64,000 nt of DNA, taken from the NCBI GenBank assembly GCA_963756495.1, contig CAVWNS010000014.1, positions 843,615 through 907,614 of the forward strand, given 5' to 3'. The notes under the pieces were generated by a model, which did no database searches, was not told where the DNA came from, and saw nothing but the letters and a program-made list of their open reading frames with translations. The stretch is from DATFDN01 sp963756495. Lineage in GTDB: Bacteria; Pseudomonadota; Alphaproteobacteria; Acetobacterales; Acetobacteraceae. Numbering within the stretch: the first letter of the stretch is position 1; every line of letters starts with the position of its first letter. Positions 47,041 to 56,171 of this stretch are shown piece after piece. The translations under genes and the position numbers were made by a program.

Positions 47041-47071
47041 TTGACCTTCCCACGGTGGGAGACCCCATCTG
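47041..47071 (+). promoter_or_regulatory. CueR/MerR-type copper-responsive promoter of copA
   Basis: The -35 box TTGACC (47041-47046) and a weak -10 (CATCTG, 47066-47071) are 19 bases apart, the long spacing that MerR-family activators correct. Between them lies the palindrome TCCCACGGTGGGA centred at 47054, within ACCTTCCCAC as in known CueR sites. The operator sits 29 bases before the copA start, and cueR is the next gene, so autoregulated copper response is likely. Confidence 0.72.
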
Positions 47072-47099
47072 AGGTCCCGGTCGGAGTCGGAGGCGGGCG

Positions 47100-49374
47100 A
47101 TGGACGCGGTCACGGTCGAGGACGGGGGCCTCGCGAGAGCTTCTGTCCCGTGCGACGGCAAGTCGGACACAACGTTCGACCTGAGTGTCGGCGGCATGAG
47201 CTGCGCATCGTGCGTCAGCCGGGTGGAACGCGCCCTGACGCGTGTGCCGGGCGTCCTCGGAGCGGAGGTGAACCTCGCCACCGAGCGGGCGCGCGTCACT
47301 GCCACCCGCGGCGCTGTCAACGCCGACCGGCTCGCCGCCGCAGTCCAGGAGGCCGGATATGACGCCCGCCCCATCGAGGCGGAGACCGCGCCCCCGGCCG
47401 AGGCGGACGCAGCGGCCGCAAGGAGCCGCCGCGCCCTGTTCCACCTCCTCGCGGCGGCGATCCTGTCGGCTCCGTTGCTGGCCGGCATGGCCGGGCACAT
47501 GCTGGGGGCCGGGCCGATGCTGCCCGGCTGGGTCCAGTTCGCCTTGGCGACGCCGGTGCAGTTCTGGCTGGGCTGGCGATTCTACGTCGCCGGCTGGAAG
47601 GCCGTCCGCGTGCTGGCCGGCAACATGGACCTGCTGGTCGCGCTCGGCACCTCGGCGGCCTGGGGCCTGAGCGTCCACGGGCTGCTGATGCCGCCTCAGC
47701 ACCAAGCGCCCGCGCTCTACTTTGAAAGCTCGGCGCTCATCATCACCTTCATCCTGCTCGGCAAATGGCTGGAGGCGCGCGCGAGGGGGCAGACAGCCTC
47801 CGCCATCCGCGCGCTCATGCGGCCTGCGCCCGGACACGGCGCGTCTGCGCCGGGGGAGCACCGAGGTCACGGTGCGGCTGGCGCGGGTCGCGATCGGCGA
47901 TGTGGTGGTTGTTCGCCCCGGCGAGCGCATCCCGGTCGATGGCCGCATCATCGAAGGCGGCGGCAGCGTGGACGAATCCATGCTGACCGGCGAGAGCCTG
48001 CCGGTTGAGAAGGCGGTCGGCGCCAAGGTGACGGGCGGTTCCATCGGCACTGACGGCCTGCTCGTGGTGGAGACGACCGCTGTCGGCGCCGAGACCACGT
48101 TGTCCAGGATCGTCCGCCTGGTCGAGGGCGCGCAGGCGTCCAAGGCACCGATCCAGCGCCTGGTGGACCGCGTCAGCGCCATTTTCGTGCCGGTCGTGCT
48201 CGGCATCGCGCTGGCGACCTTCACTGGCTGGTGGGCGGCCACGGGGGATGCGACGGCGGGCATCCTGAACGCGGTGGCGGTCATGGTCATCGCCTGCCCC
48301 TGCGCCCTGGGGTTGGCGACGCCCACGGCCATCATGGTCGGCACCGGCGCCGCCGCGCGGCATGGAATCCTGATCCGGGACGCCGAGGCGCTGGAGCGGG
48401 CGCATGCCGTCACCACGGTCGCCTTCGACAAGACCGGCACCTTGACCGAGGGCCGTCCGGCGGTGACCGATGTGGTGCCCGCGGCGGGGGTGGGCGAGGC
48501 CGAAATCGTCCGGCTCGCCGCGTCGCTCCAGGCCGGCAGCGAGCATCCGCTGGCGGCCGCCATCGGGCGCCGGGCCGAGGCGGACCGGGTCGCACCTGCG
48601 CCGAGCGGGGCGTTTCGCGCGCTTGCCGGGCGTGGCGTGTCGGCCGAGGTCGCGGGACGGGTGCTGCTGATGGGCAATCGGCGCCTGCTCGAGGAGAACG
48701 GGGTCACGGTGGACGAACTGAGCGGCCGCGTCGGGGCATGCACGGCATCCGGCCGCACCGTCTCCTGGCTCGCCGAGGCGGCGCCTGCGCCGCGACTCCT
48801 CGGACTGGTGGCCTTCGGCGACGCCGTGAAGCCATCCGCGCGCGCGGCGATCGCGGACCTGCACCGGCAGGGCGTGCGGGCCGTCATGCTGACCGGTGAC
48901 GGACGGGGTGCCGCGAACGCCGTGGCCGGCGCGCTGCGGATCGACGACGCGATCGCGGAGGTGCTGCCCGACGGCAAGGCTGACATCGTCGCCCGCCTGC
49001 GTGGCCAAGGAGAGGTGGTCGCGATGGTCGGCGACGGCATCAATGACGCTCCGGCGCTCGCGGCCGCCGATGTCGGCATCGCGATGGCGACCGGGACGGA
49101 CGTGGCGATGCACACGGCGGGCATCACCCTGATGCGCGGCGATCCGGCCCTGGTCCCGGCGGCGCTCGACATATCGCGCCGAACCTACCGCAAGATCCGC
49201 CAGGGCCTGTTCTGGGCGTTCGCCTACAACGTCGTGGGCCTCCCGCTGGCGGCCCTAGGCCTGCTCAGCCCGGTCGTGGCCGGGGCGGCCATGGCACTGA
49301 GCAGCGTCAGCGTCGTCACGAATGCGCTGCTTCTGCGCGGCTGGAGGCCGCAGACCGGAAGGACCCGACCATGA
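47100..49374 (+). CDS. copA: Copper-exporting P1B-type ATPase CopA, frameshifted
   Basis: This is a Cu(I) efflux ATPase of the inner membrane. One heavy-metal-binding domain has GGMSCASCVSRVERAL. The membrane metal site is VIACPCALGLATPTA. The actuator is DESMLTGESLPVEK, phosphorylation AFDKTGTLTEG, the nucleotide-binding HP lies in GSEHPLAAAI, and the hinge is VAMVGDGINDAPALAAADVG. The frame breaks at 47823-47824: cggcctgcgc has one extra C, and correction gives IRALMRLRPDTARLRRGST. Corrected length is about 758 residues. The stop overlaps the cueR ATG (ATGA). Confidence 0.9.
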
Positions 49375-49787
49375 ACATCGGGCAGGCGGCGAAGGTGTCG
49401 GGCGTCTCCGCCAAGATGATCCGCTATTACGAGAGCGTCGGCCTCATTCCGCCGGCCGAGCGCACCCAGGCAGGCTACCGCGTCTATGCAGACGCCGATG
49501 TGAACACGTTGCGCTTCATCCACCGCGCCCGCGCATTCGGCTTCCCCGTCGAGCGCATCCGGCTCCTTGTCGGTCTCTGGCAGGGCCGGAAGCCGAGCCG
49601 GGAGGTGAAGCCGGTCGCGCTTGCGCACGTGGCCGAGCTGGAGAGAAAGATTGCGGACCTCACCGCGATGAGCGATGCGCTCCAGGACTTGGCCGATGCG
49701 TGCCACGGCGACCACCGGCCGGAGTGCCCCATCCTTGGCGATTTGGAGGGCACCCGAGGGACCGGCATAGCGGCACGCGCTGCGTGA
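49371..49787 (+). CDS. cueR: MerR-family copper-responsive regulator CueR
   Basis: This 138-residue activator starts MNIGQAAKVSGVSAKMIRYYESVGLI, the MerR winged-helix pattern with RYYE. The dimerisation helix and the Cu(I)-binding loop CHGDHRPEC (C-x7-C) follow, placing it in the CueR group. It overlaps copA by four bases and should act on the promoter at 47041. Confidence 0.92.
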   Translation: MNIGQAAKVSGVSAKMIRYYESVGLIPPAERTQAGYRVYADADVNTLRFIHRARAFGFPVERIRLLVGLWQGRKPSREVKPVALAHVAELERKIADLTAMSDALQDLADACHGDHRPECPILGDLEGTRGTGIAARAA

Positions 49788-49792
49788 GCGGC

Positions 49793-50422
49793 ATGGGGGT
49801 TTACGGCCGCTATGTCGTGCCACGGCTTCTCGCGCTCGCCATGCGCAACCGTGAACTGGTCCCCTACCGCCAGCGGGTCGGCAAGGCGGCGACCGGCCGT
49901 GTGCTGGAGATCGGCATCGGCAGCGCCCTGAACCTGCCCTTCTATGGACCCGAGGTCCGCGAGGTCGTCGGCGTCGAGCCATCGCCCGCGCTGGTGGCGA
50001 TGGCTCGTAGGCATCGATCTGGTTTGCCGTTCCGGTTCGACGTCGTGGAGGGGGCCGGCGAGCGGCTCCCGCTTGAGGACAACAGTTTCGATACCGTGCT
50101 GACGACCTGGAGCCTGTGCAGCGTGACGGACCCCGTCCAGGTTCTGCGGGAGGTCCGCCGTGTGCTGCGCCCCGGCGGCCAGGTGCTGTTCGTCGAGCAC
50201 GGCCGCGCGCCCGACGCGGGCGTGCGGTGGTGGCAGGACACGCTCGATCCGGCTTGGAAGCGCATCGCCGGAGGCTGTCACCTGAACCGGAAGATGGACG
50301 ACCTGATCGGCGACGCGGGGTTCCGGCTCGATCATCTTCGGACCGGCTACGCTCGCGGGCCGCGGCCGATGACCTACATGTACGAGGGCCGGGCTCGACG
50401 CGATAGCGGGAGGCAGCGATGA
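49793..50422 (+). CDS. Class I SAM-dependent methyltransferase
   Basis: This 209-residue methyltransferase has motif I GRVLEIGIGSALNLPFYG, then VVGVEPSPALVAMARR, then FDTVLTTWSLCSV and LRPGGQVLFVEHGRAPD. It resembles UbiE/phospholipid-methyltransferase-like enzymes. Start MGVYGRYV at 49793; a GTG at 49784 is also possible. It overlaps the following permease by four bases, so it belongs to the metal operon. Methylation of a metalloid or a small thiol compound is a guess. Confidence 0.82.
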   Translation: MGVYGRYVVPRLLALAMRNRELVPYRQRVGKAATGRVLEIGIGSALNLPFYGPEVREVVGVEPSPALVAMARRHRSGLPFRFDVVEGAGERLPLEDNSFDTVLTTWSLCSVTDPVQVLREVRRVLRPGGQVLFVEHGRAPDAGVRWWQDTLDPAWKRIAGGCHLNRKMDDLIGDAGFRLDHLRTGYARGPRPMTYMYEGRARRDSGRQR

Positions 50423-51564
50423 CCGGACTGCCCGGCAGGATCGGCGAGGCCCTCCTGATGGCCGTCGGCATGTTCTGGGATGTGGGCTGGAGCCTCGTGC
50501 TGGGCTTCGTCATATCGGGGCTGATCCAAGCTCTCGTGTCGCAGCAGCGCATGCGGGAATTGCTGGGCAGGGACGGCATCAGGGAAATCGCGCTGGCCAC
50601 CGGCTTCGGCGCCGCAAGCTCGAGCTGCTCCTACGCCTCTGCGGCGATCAGCCGCTCGCTGTTCAAGAAGGGCGCCGCCCTGGTGCCGTCGCTGGCCTTC
50701 CTGTTCTCGTCCACCAATCTCGTCATCGAACTCGGCATCATTCTCTGGCTGCTGATGGGATGGCAGTTCACCGCGGCGGAGTGGGTCGGCGGCCTGGTCC
50801 TGGTCGCCATCATGACGGTCCTGGTGCGACTGACCTATCCGACGCGCCTGGTCGAGGAGGCCCGCCACCATCCGGAGCAGGGCGGCGGCCACGAGCACGC
50901 CAGCATGCCGATCGTGGGCGGTGGCCTCTGGGACAAGCTGCGCCGGCGCGAGACGTGGATACGGGTCGCGCAGAACGTGGCGATGGACCTGTCGATGCTC
51001 TGGAAGGACCTCCTCGGAGGGTTCCTGATCGCCGGATTCCTGTCGGCCTTCGTGCCCTCGGCTTGGTGGGCGGCCCTGTTCCTCAAGGGCGCCTCGCCTT
51101 GGGTGCAGGCGCCGGCCAACGCGGTCGTCGGTCCCGCCGTCGCCGTCCTCTCCTTCGTCTGCTCCATTGGCAACGTGCCGCTGGCGGCCGTGCTGTGGGC
51201 GAGCGGCATCAGCTTCGGCGGCGTGCTCGCCTTCCTCTATGCCGACCTGATCGTGCTGCCGCTGCTCGATGTCTATCGGCGCTACTACGGTTGGAAGATG
51301 GCGGCGTATATTGGCGCGATCTTCTTCGTGACCATGGTTCTCTCGGGCCTGATCATGGACGTGGCCTTTACTGCTCTGGGCCTCGTGCCGCGACCGAACC
51401 CCGACATCCGCGCGGAGATGGTGCATTTCAGCCTCAACTACACCTTCTGGCTCAACCTGCTGTTCGCCGGCGCGGCGGCTTGGCTGTTCTGGCTCAACCA
51501 CGAGCATCCGATGCACATGGACCATGAGCACGAAGGGCACGTGCAGGTGCATGGGCCGCATTAG
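50419..51564 (+). CDS. ArsP/DUF318-type permease
   Basis: This is a 381-residue membrane protein with about eight helices in two inverted halves. The first has ATGFGAASSSCSYASAAISRSL (written here in part as SSSCSYASAAISRSL), with the conserved Cys region of the DUF318 family. A second repeat SFVCSIGNVPLAAVLWA follows. The His-rich tail HEHPMHMDHEHEGHVQVHGPH (about 20 residues) is likely metal-binding. Relatives export trivalent organoarsenicals or act with unknown metals. It lies in a copper context, so Cu or other soft-metal efflux is possible. Confidence 0.82.
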   Translation: MTGLPGRIGEALLMAVGMFWDVGWSLVLGFVISGLIQALVSQQRMRELLGRDGIREIALATGFGAASSSCSYASAAISRSLFKKGAALVPSLAFLFSSTNLVIELGIILWLLMGWQFTAAEWVGGLVLVAIMTVLVRLTYPTRLVEEARHHPEQGGGHEHASMPIVGGGLWDKLRRRETWIRVAQNVAMDLSMLWKDLLGGFLIAGFLSAFVPSAWWAALFLKGASPWVQAPANAVVGPAVAVLSFVCSIGNVPLAAVLWASGISFGGVLAFLYADLIVLPLLDVYRRYYGWKMAAYIGAIFFVTMVLSGLIMDVAFTALGLVPRPNPDIRAEMVHFSLNYTFWLNLLFAGAAAWLFWLNHEHPMHMDHEHEGHVQVHGPH

Positions 51565-51565
51565 G

Positions 51566-53677
51566 ATGGCGGGACGCGGCGACGGCTCTCCGACCAGACG
51601 GCGATGGACTGCCGCAACTCTGGCTGGCGCTCTTATGGCAACGTTTCCCGTCGGGGCGCCTTCCGCCGCGACCGGCCCCTGGGTTTCCGGCAGAACCGTT
51701 CGCGCCCGCCTGATCGCCGCGACGGACGGCGCCGGGCAGGGCGGCACGATCCATGCCGGCCTGCAAATCTCCCTCGACAAGGATTGGGACACGTATTGGC
51801 GCTCTCCGGGAGATGCCGGGGCCCCGCCCACTGTGGACTGGTCCGGCTCCGTCAACGTCGCCTCGGTGGACTGGCGCTGGCCCGCGCCGACCCGCTTCAC
51901 GCTGTTCGGGCTGGAGACCTTCGGCTACCGGCAGGAGGTGGTGTTTCCACTGACCGTGCATCCGAAGCATCCCGGAGAACCCGTCGCCCTACGTGGCGAA
52001 GCCGACCTGTTGGTGTGCAGCAACATCTGCGTGCCCAAGCATCTCGCGGTCTCGCTCGACCTGCCAGCGGGCATCGCCGCGCCGGACGCCGACGCGGCCA
52101 ACCTGATCGCACGCTACGAGGCGCGGGTGCCGCTTGGCGGCGAGCGATCCGGGCTCTCCGTGGATGGCGTCGCGGTCGAACCGGGCCACCCCAGTTCCCT
52201 GAAGGTCCGCATTTCGTCGCGCGAGCCCCTGTCGCCACAGGCGGAAATCATCGTCGAGAGCCCGAAATGGAGCTTCGGCTCGCCTGCGTTCTCGTTCGAT
52301 GCCGACGGCAGGACCGCGACAGCCACGCTGCCCGTCGCGGGCGGTCCGGATTCGGTCACCATGCCAGGGACCGCCGTCACAATCACCCTGGAGGACGGAT
52401 CGCGGGCATCGGAGACGACGGCCCTGGTCACACGGGGGGCCGACCGAGGACGAGGGCGGCTTGGCGGCCTGCTCCCGTTCCTCGGTGTCGCGCTGCTCGG
52501 GGGACTGGTGTTGAACCTGATGCCCTGTGTCCTGCCGGTGCTCGGCCTCAAGTTGATGGCCGTCCTGCGTCACCACGGGCGCGCGCGCCGCCAGGTCCGC
52601 TTTGGCTTCCTGGCAACTGCCGGGGGCATCATCATGTCGATGCTCGCCCTCGCCGGAATCCTGGTCGGGCTCAAGGCGGCCGGGCTGGCCGTGGGGTGGG
52701 GGATGCAATTCCAGCAACCCGCGTTCCTAGTGCTGATGGCGGGCGCCCTCGTCGTCTTCTCGGCCAATCTTGTCGGCCTCTACGATTTCGCCCTGCCGCC
52801 ACGGCTCGCGACGGCGCTGGGCTCGGCCGGCGGGAATGGCTTTGGCAGCAGTTTCCTCGCGGGTGCCGTCACGACGGCGCTGGCCACTCCGTGCTCGGCA
52901 CCCTTCGTCGGGACCGCGATCGCCTTCGCCCTGGCGCGAGGCCCGACCGAGACCCTGGCCATCTTCGGCGCGCTCGGGCTTGGGCTTGCCGCGCCGCATT
53001 TGCTTGTGGCAGCTTTCCCGGGCTTCGTCCGGGTGCTTCCCAAGCCGGGAAGGTGGATGATCCGCGTCCGCCTCGTGCTCGCCGCGGCCCTCGCCGGCAC
53101 GGCGGCCTGGCTCCTGAGCGTGCTCGCAGCCCAGACTTCCTGGCAGGCGGCGGCTTGCGTGACGCTCGCCTTGTCGCTGCTGGCAGCGGCGCTGGCGCTG
53201 CGCGCCCGAATCGGTGCGCCCGCCACGGCGGCGATGGCCGCGATCGCCGTGCTCGGCGCCGCGATCGCGCCTGCCGCGCTTCGCGCGACGCCGGCGCGTG
53301 CCGCCGCTTCGGACTGGGTCGCGTTCGACGAGCCGATCATCCGGAAACAGGTGGCTGAAGGAAAGACCGTGTTCGTGGACGTGACTGCGGCGTGGTGCGT
53401 GAACTGCAAGGCTAACGAGGCTCTGGTCCTCGATCGGCCCGAGGTGGCGGGTGCCTTGCGGCAGGCGGGCATCGTCGCAATGAGGGCCGATTGGACACGG
53501 CCCGAATCGCGCATCAGCGACTACCTGGCCAGGAACAGCCGGTTCGGCATCCCCTTCGATGCTGTCTATGGGCCAGGTGCACCGCGGGGGATCGTCCTGT
53601 CGGAGGTGCTGACGCGCAACGCCGTTCTGGACGCGCTTCGGCGTGCGGGCGGCGACAGCGCGGTGTCGTCTCGGTGA
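51566..53677 (+). CDS. ScsB/DsbD-family thiol:disulfide interchange protein
   Basis: This is an about 703-residue protein that carries electrons from cytoplasmic thioredoxin to periplasmic thiols. A signal sequence is followed by a periplasmic DsbD-like alpha domain with LLVCSNICVPKHL (C-x3-C). A membrane domain has LMPCVLPVLGLK and LATPCSAPFVGTA, with its two redox Cys. The C-terminal thioredoxin-like domain has TAAWCVNCKANEAL (C-x2-C). The start is unclear among 51524, 51551 and 51566; the last follows the permease stop directly. Relatives protect periplasmic proteins in copper stress, which fits the position after copA/cueR. Confidence 0.87.
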   Translation: MAGRGDGSPTRRRWTAATLAGALMATFPVGAPSAATGPWVSGRTVRARLIAATDGAGQGGTIHAGLQISLDKDWDTYWRSPGDAGAPPTVDWSGSVNVASVDWRWPAPTRFTLFGLETFGYRQEVVFPLTVHPKHPGEPVALRGEADLLVCSNICVPKHLAVSLDLPAGIAAPDADAANLIARYEARVPLGGERSGLSVDGVAVEPGHPSSLKVRISSREPLSPQAEIIVESPKWSFGSPAFSFDADGRTATATLPVAGGPDSVTMPGTAVTITLEDGSRASETTALVTRGADRGRGRLGGLLPFLGVALLGGLVLNLMPCVLPVLGLKLMAVLRHHGRARRQVRFGFLATAGGIIMSMLALAGILVGLKAAGLAVGWGMQFQQPAFLVLMAGALVVFSANLVGLYDFALPPRLATALGSAGGNGFGSSFLAGAVTTALATPCSAPFVGTAIAFALARGPTETLAIFGALGLGLAAPHLLVAAFPGFVRVLPKPGRWMIRVRLVLAAALAGTAAWLLSVLAAQTSWQAAACVTLALSLLAAALALRARIGAPATAAMAAIAVLGAAIAPAALRATPARAAASDWVAFDEPIIRKQVAEGKTVFVDVTAAWCVNCKANEALVLDRPEVAGALRQAGIVAMRADWTRPESRISDYLARNSRFGIPFDAVYGPGAPRGIVLSEVLTRNAVLDALRRAGGDSAVSSR

Positions 53678-53718
53678 CGCGGCCGGCGAGCTGGTGGCCA
53701 GCCATCGCTGAGCGCGGC

Positions 53719-54993
53719 TCAGGTTGCCCGATCCACCTCGACGGTGACATGCGACAGCAACCGCAACCGGGCAAGGCGCTGGCGGTAGAATGCCGCGCCA
53801 CGGTCGCTGGGCGTCGCCACCGAGACGATCGCCCCCAAATGCCCCGGACCGAGGCGCCAGACGTGCAGATCGGTCAGCCGGTCGCCAGCTTCCTCGACCG
53901 TTCGCCGGACGTCCTCGGTCACATTGCGGTCGGGGTTCATGTCGAGCAGGATGGCGCCGGTATCCCTGATCAGCCCGTATGACCAGCTGGCGATGACGAA
54001 TGCGCCGGCAATGCCCGCCAGAGGGTCCATCCATAACCAGCCGAAGGCGCGCGCCAGCCCCAGGCCGGCGATGACTAGCACCGAGACCGCCGCATCGGCC
54101 AGCACATGGACGATGGCGGCCCGCATGTTGTTGTCCCGGTGCGCGGCGCCATGCGGGGGATGATCGTGCCCGTGCGCGTGCTCATCGAACACGACCAGGT
54201 GGGCGCGTCCGCCAATGTGGACATACGCGGTGAATGCGTGCGGCTCCGGGATCTCCTGGATGCCTTGCAGGTAGCCGCCCTGGTCCTCCAGGGCGAAGGA
54301 CTGGCGCGCGCCGTCCGGCCGCATTGTCTCGATCGTAACGGCCGGCACAGCCGGAGCGGGTCCGCTTTCGGCGCGGATACGGAAAACGGGCGGATGGTCC
54401 TCCTCGAAAACGCTCAGGAGCAGCACGCCATCCGGCGTGACGATGCGGTGCTCCTCATCGGGCTCGTGGTCCTCGTGCCCGTGGGCATGGCCGTGCCCGT
54501 GATGGTGAGCGTGGCCATGATGGTGGTGACCGCCGCTGGACAGCAGCCACGCCGATGCCACGTTGACCGCGAGCCCGAGACAGGCGATCGGGATCGCCTC
54601 GGTGAAATGGATGGGAATGGGCGCGATGAAGCGGCTGACGGCCTCGTAGCCGATGAGGAGGGCGATCATCGCCAGGATGACCGCCGAGGTGAACCCGGCG
54701 AGGTCACCGAGCTTGCCGGTGCCGAAGGTGAACCGGGGGTCGGCGGCATGCTTGCGGGCGTAGCGGTAGGCCAACGCCGCCAGCAGGAGCGCCCCGGCGT
54801 GCGTGCTCATGTGCATCCCGTCGGCGACCAGGGCGATGGACCCGAACATCACGCCGCCGATGACCTCGAGCGTCATCATGGCGCCGCAGAGCCAGATGAC
54901 GGCCCAGGTCCGCCGCTCGGCGTGCTCGTGTCCTTCACCCAGGAAGACGTGGCTGTGTCCGCCCGGCACTGACTCGGGTTGGATCATGCCCAT
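53719..54993 (-). CDS. CDF-family metal exporter (DmeF-like) with an extra middle domain
   Basis: This is a 424-residue cation diffusion facilitator. Membrane helices carry ALVADGMHMSTHAGALLLAA and VLADAAVSVLVIAGLGLA, with the paired Asp/His metal sites; DmeF relatives export Co and Ni. Between helices IV and V lies a large insertion (about residues 155-285). It opens with HHHHGHAHHHGHGHAHGHED, continues with a beta-rich stretch (VFEEDHPPVFRIRAES, MRPDGARQSFALEDQGGYL) and closes with HAHGHDHPPHG. The C-terminal cytoplasmic domain has TDLHVWRLGPGHLGAIVSV. It converges with the ScsB gene. Confidence 0.88.
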   Translation of the reverse strand: MGMIQPESVPGGHSHVFLGEGHEHAERRTWAVIWLCGAMMTLEVIGGVMFGSIALVADGMHMSTHAGALLLAALAYRYARKHAADPRFTFGTGKLGDLAGFTSAVILAMIALLIGYEAVSRFIAPIPIHFTEAIPIACLGLAVNVASAWLLSSGGHHHHGHAHHHGHGHAHGHEDHEPDEEHRIVTPDGVLLLSVFEEDHPPVFRIRAESGPAPAVPAVTIETMRPDGARQSFALEDQGGYLQGIQEIPEPHAFTAYVHIGGRAHLVVFDEHAHGHDHPPHGAAHRDNNMRAAIVHVLADAAVSVLVIAGLGLARAFGWLWMDPLAGIAGAFVIASWSYGLIRDTGAILLDMNPDRNVTEDVRRTVEEAGDRLTDLHVWRLGPGHLGAIVSVATPSDRGAAFYRQRLARLRLLSHVTVEVDRAT

Positions 54994-55038
54994 GCTCGAG
55001 GCCTCACCTCAGACTGGCCAGCGCCAGAACAGGTCCCG

Positions 55039-55617
55039 TCAGAACAGGCCTTCGAGCAGCCCCTTGCTCTGGTTCCTGATGATGGGCGTCGGCCCAGTGG
55101 CCGGGTTCTGGCCCAGGGCGGAATCGCGGCGCAGCCGGTCGGTCTCCTGCTGGGGATCGACCACTTCGCCCGCCTGGCGTGGCGCGCGCCAGAACATCAG
55201 CCGGTCCACGAAGCCGGGGCTGGGCTGATCGGCGAGCGCCTGGCGGTCCACCTGGCCGCGCACGTTGGCCGGCGCCGGCGGGCCGGCTTGCGCGATCAAC
55301 GCCTGCTGGCCCGGGCTGATTCCGGTCTGCGGATCCGACAACGCGATCTGCGGATCGAGCGCTTCGGCCGCTTGCAAGCGTTCGGAGCGGCTCTGTGGCC
55401 GGGCGGCGCCGGGCCGGGGTGGGCGCAGCGCGTAGTCGGGCGGCATGGACAGCGGCGCCTGGGTGGTGACGGTGAACTCGTCCGGCGCGTCGCGCACGAA
55501 GCCGAAATTGCGGGCGAGGTCGTTGCCCGAGCCGCAGGCAGAGAGCAGCGACGTCGCGCCGAGCAGCAGGGCCGGCGCAAACCGGACGGGGGTGGGAAGG
55601 GCGCGTTTGCGGGACAT
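55039..55617 (-). CDS. DUF3035 lipoprotein
   Basis: This is a 192-residue lipoprotein with signal APALLLGATSLLSAC. After the lipobox the pattern LARNFGFVRDAPDEFTVTTQ and APLSMPPDYALRPPRPG is the DUF3035 hallmark of alphaproteobacteria. This family has been linked to outer-membrane beta-barrel assembly. The tail is proline- and glutamine-rich and disordered. It is downstream of lspA, a conserved order. Confidence 0.85.
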   Translation of the reverse strand: MSRKRALPTPVRFAPALLLGATSLLSACGSGNDLARNFGFVRDAPDEFTVTTQAPLSMPPDYALRPPRPGAARPQSRSERLQAAEALDPQIALSDPQTGISPGQQALIAQAGPPAPANVRGQVDRQALADQPSPGFVDRLMFWRAPRQAGEVVDPQQETDRLRRDSALGQNPATGPTPIIRNQSKGLLEGLF

Positions 55618-55646
55618 GGCAGCTCCGTCTAGCTGCGGGACGGTGC

Positions 55647-56171
55647 TCAGGGCAAGCCGGACGTGCGCCTAGGCTGATCGGGCGAAGCTGCCGCGCGCGG
55701 GTTCGACCACTGGCTCTCGATCACCAGCGTAATCACCCCGCACACGATCGCCGCGTCGGCCAGGTTGAACACTTACCACGACCAGCCGCCGATATGGGCG
55801 TGAACGAAATCCACCACCGCGCCGTGGCGCAGCCGGTCCATCACGTTGCCGATCGCGCCCCCCGTGACGGCGCCGATCGCGCTCGCCGTCACCGCCGAGC
55901 TGGCGCGGTGCAGCCAGAGCACGAGGACGGCGACGATGGCCAGCGCGACCACGGCGATCGCCGCGCCGGACCAGGCGCCGAGGCCGTTCAGCATCCCGAA
56001 CGTGACCCCGCGGTTCCAGACCATCGTCAGGTCCAGGACCGGCAGAAGCGGGACGCTGCCGCGAGCGGGGAGGTCGAGCACGTTCAGCACCCACCATTTG
56101 CTGACCTGATCGGCCGCGAGCACGAGGGCAGCGATGAGTAGGCCGAGCGGGACGCGGCTGCGCTCCGTCAC
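55647..56171 (-). CDS. lspA: Lipoprotein signal peptidase LspA with an internal TAA
   Basis: LspA cleaves the signal of diacylated lipoproteins in the inner membrane. Normal marks are AADQVSKWWVLN, VWNRGVTFGMLNG and GAIGNVMDRLRHGAVVDFVH, with the first catalytic Asp. After GGWSW the next codon is TAA (55773-55775), where the family has Tyr (TAC or TAT). The same frame continues VFNLADAAIVCGVITLVIES, with the second catalytic Asp, to a stop at 55647. A protein ending at the TAA would lack that Asp and be inactive. Full length would be 174 residues. The start overlaps the ileS stop by four bases. Confidence 0.88.

Noticed and set aside
55773..55775. Recoding of the lspA TAA as a special amino acid
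   Set aside because: TAA is not used for selenocysteine or pyrrolysine, and no downstream structure was seen; a substitution error or mutation is simpler.
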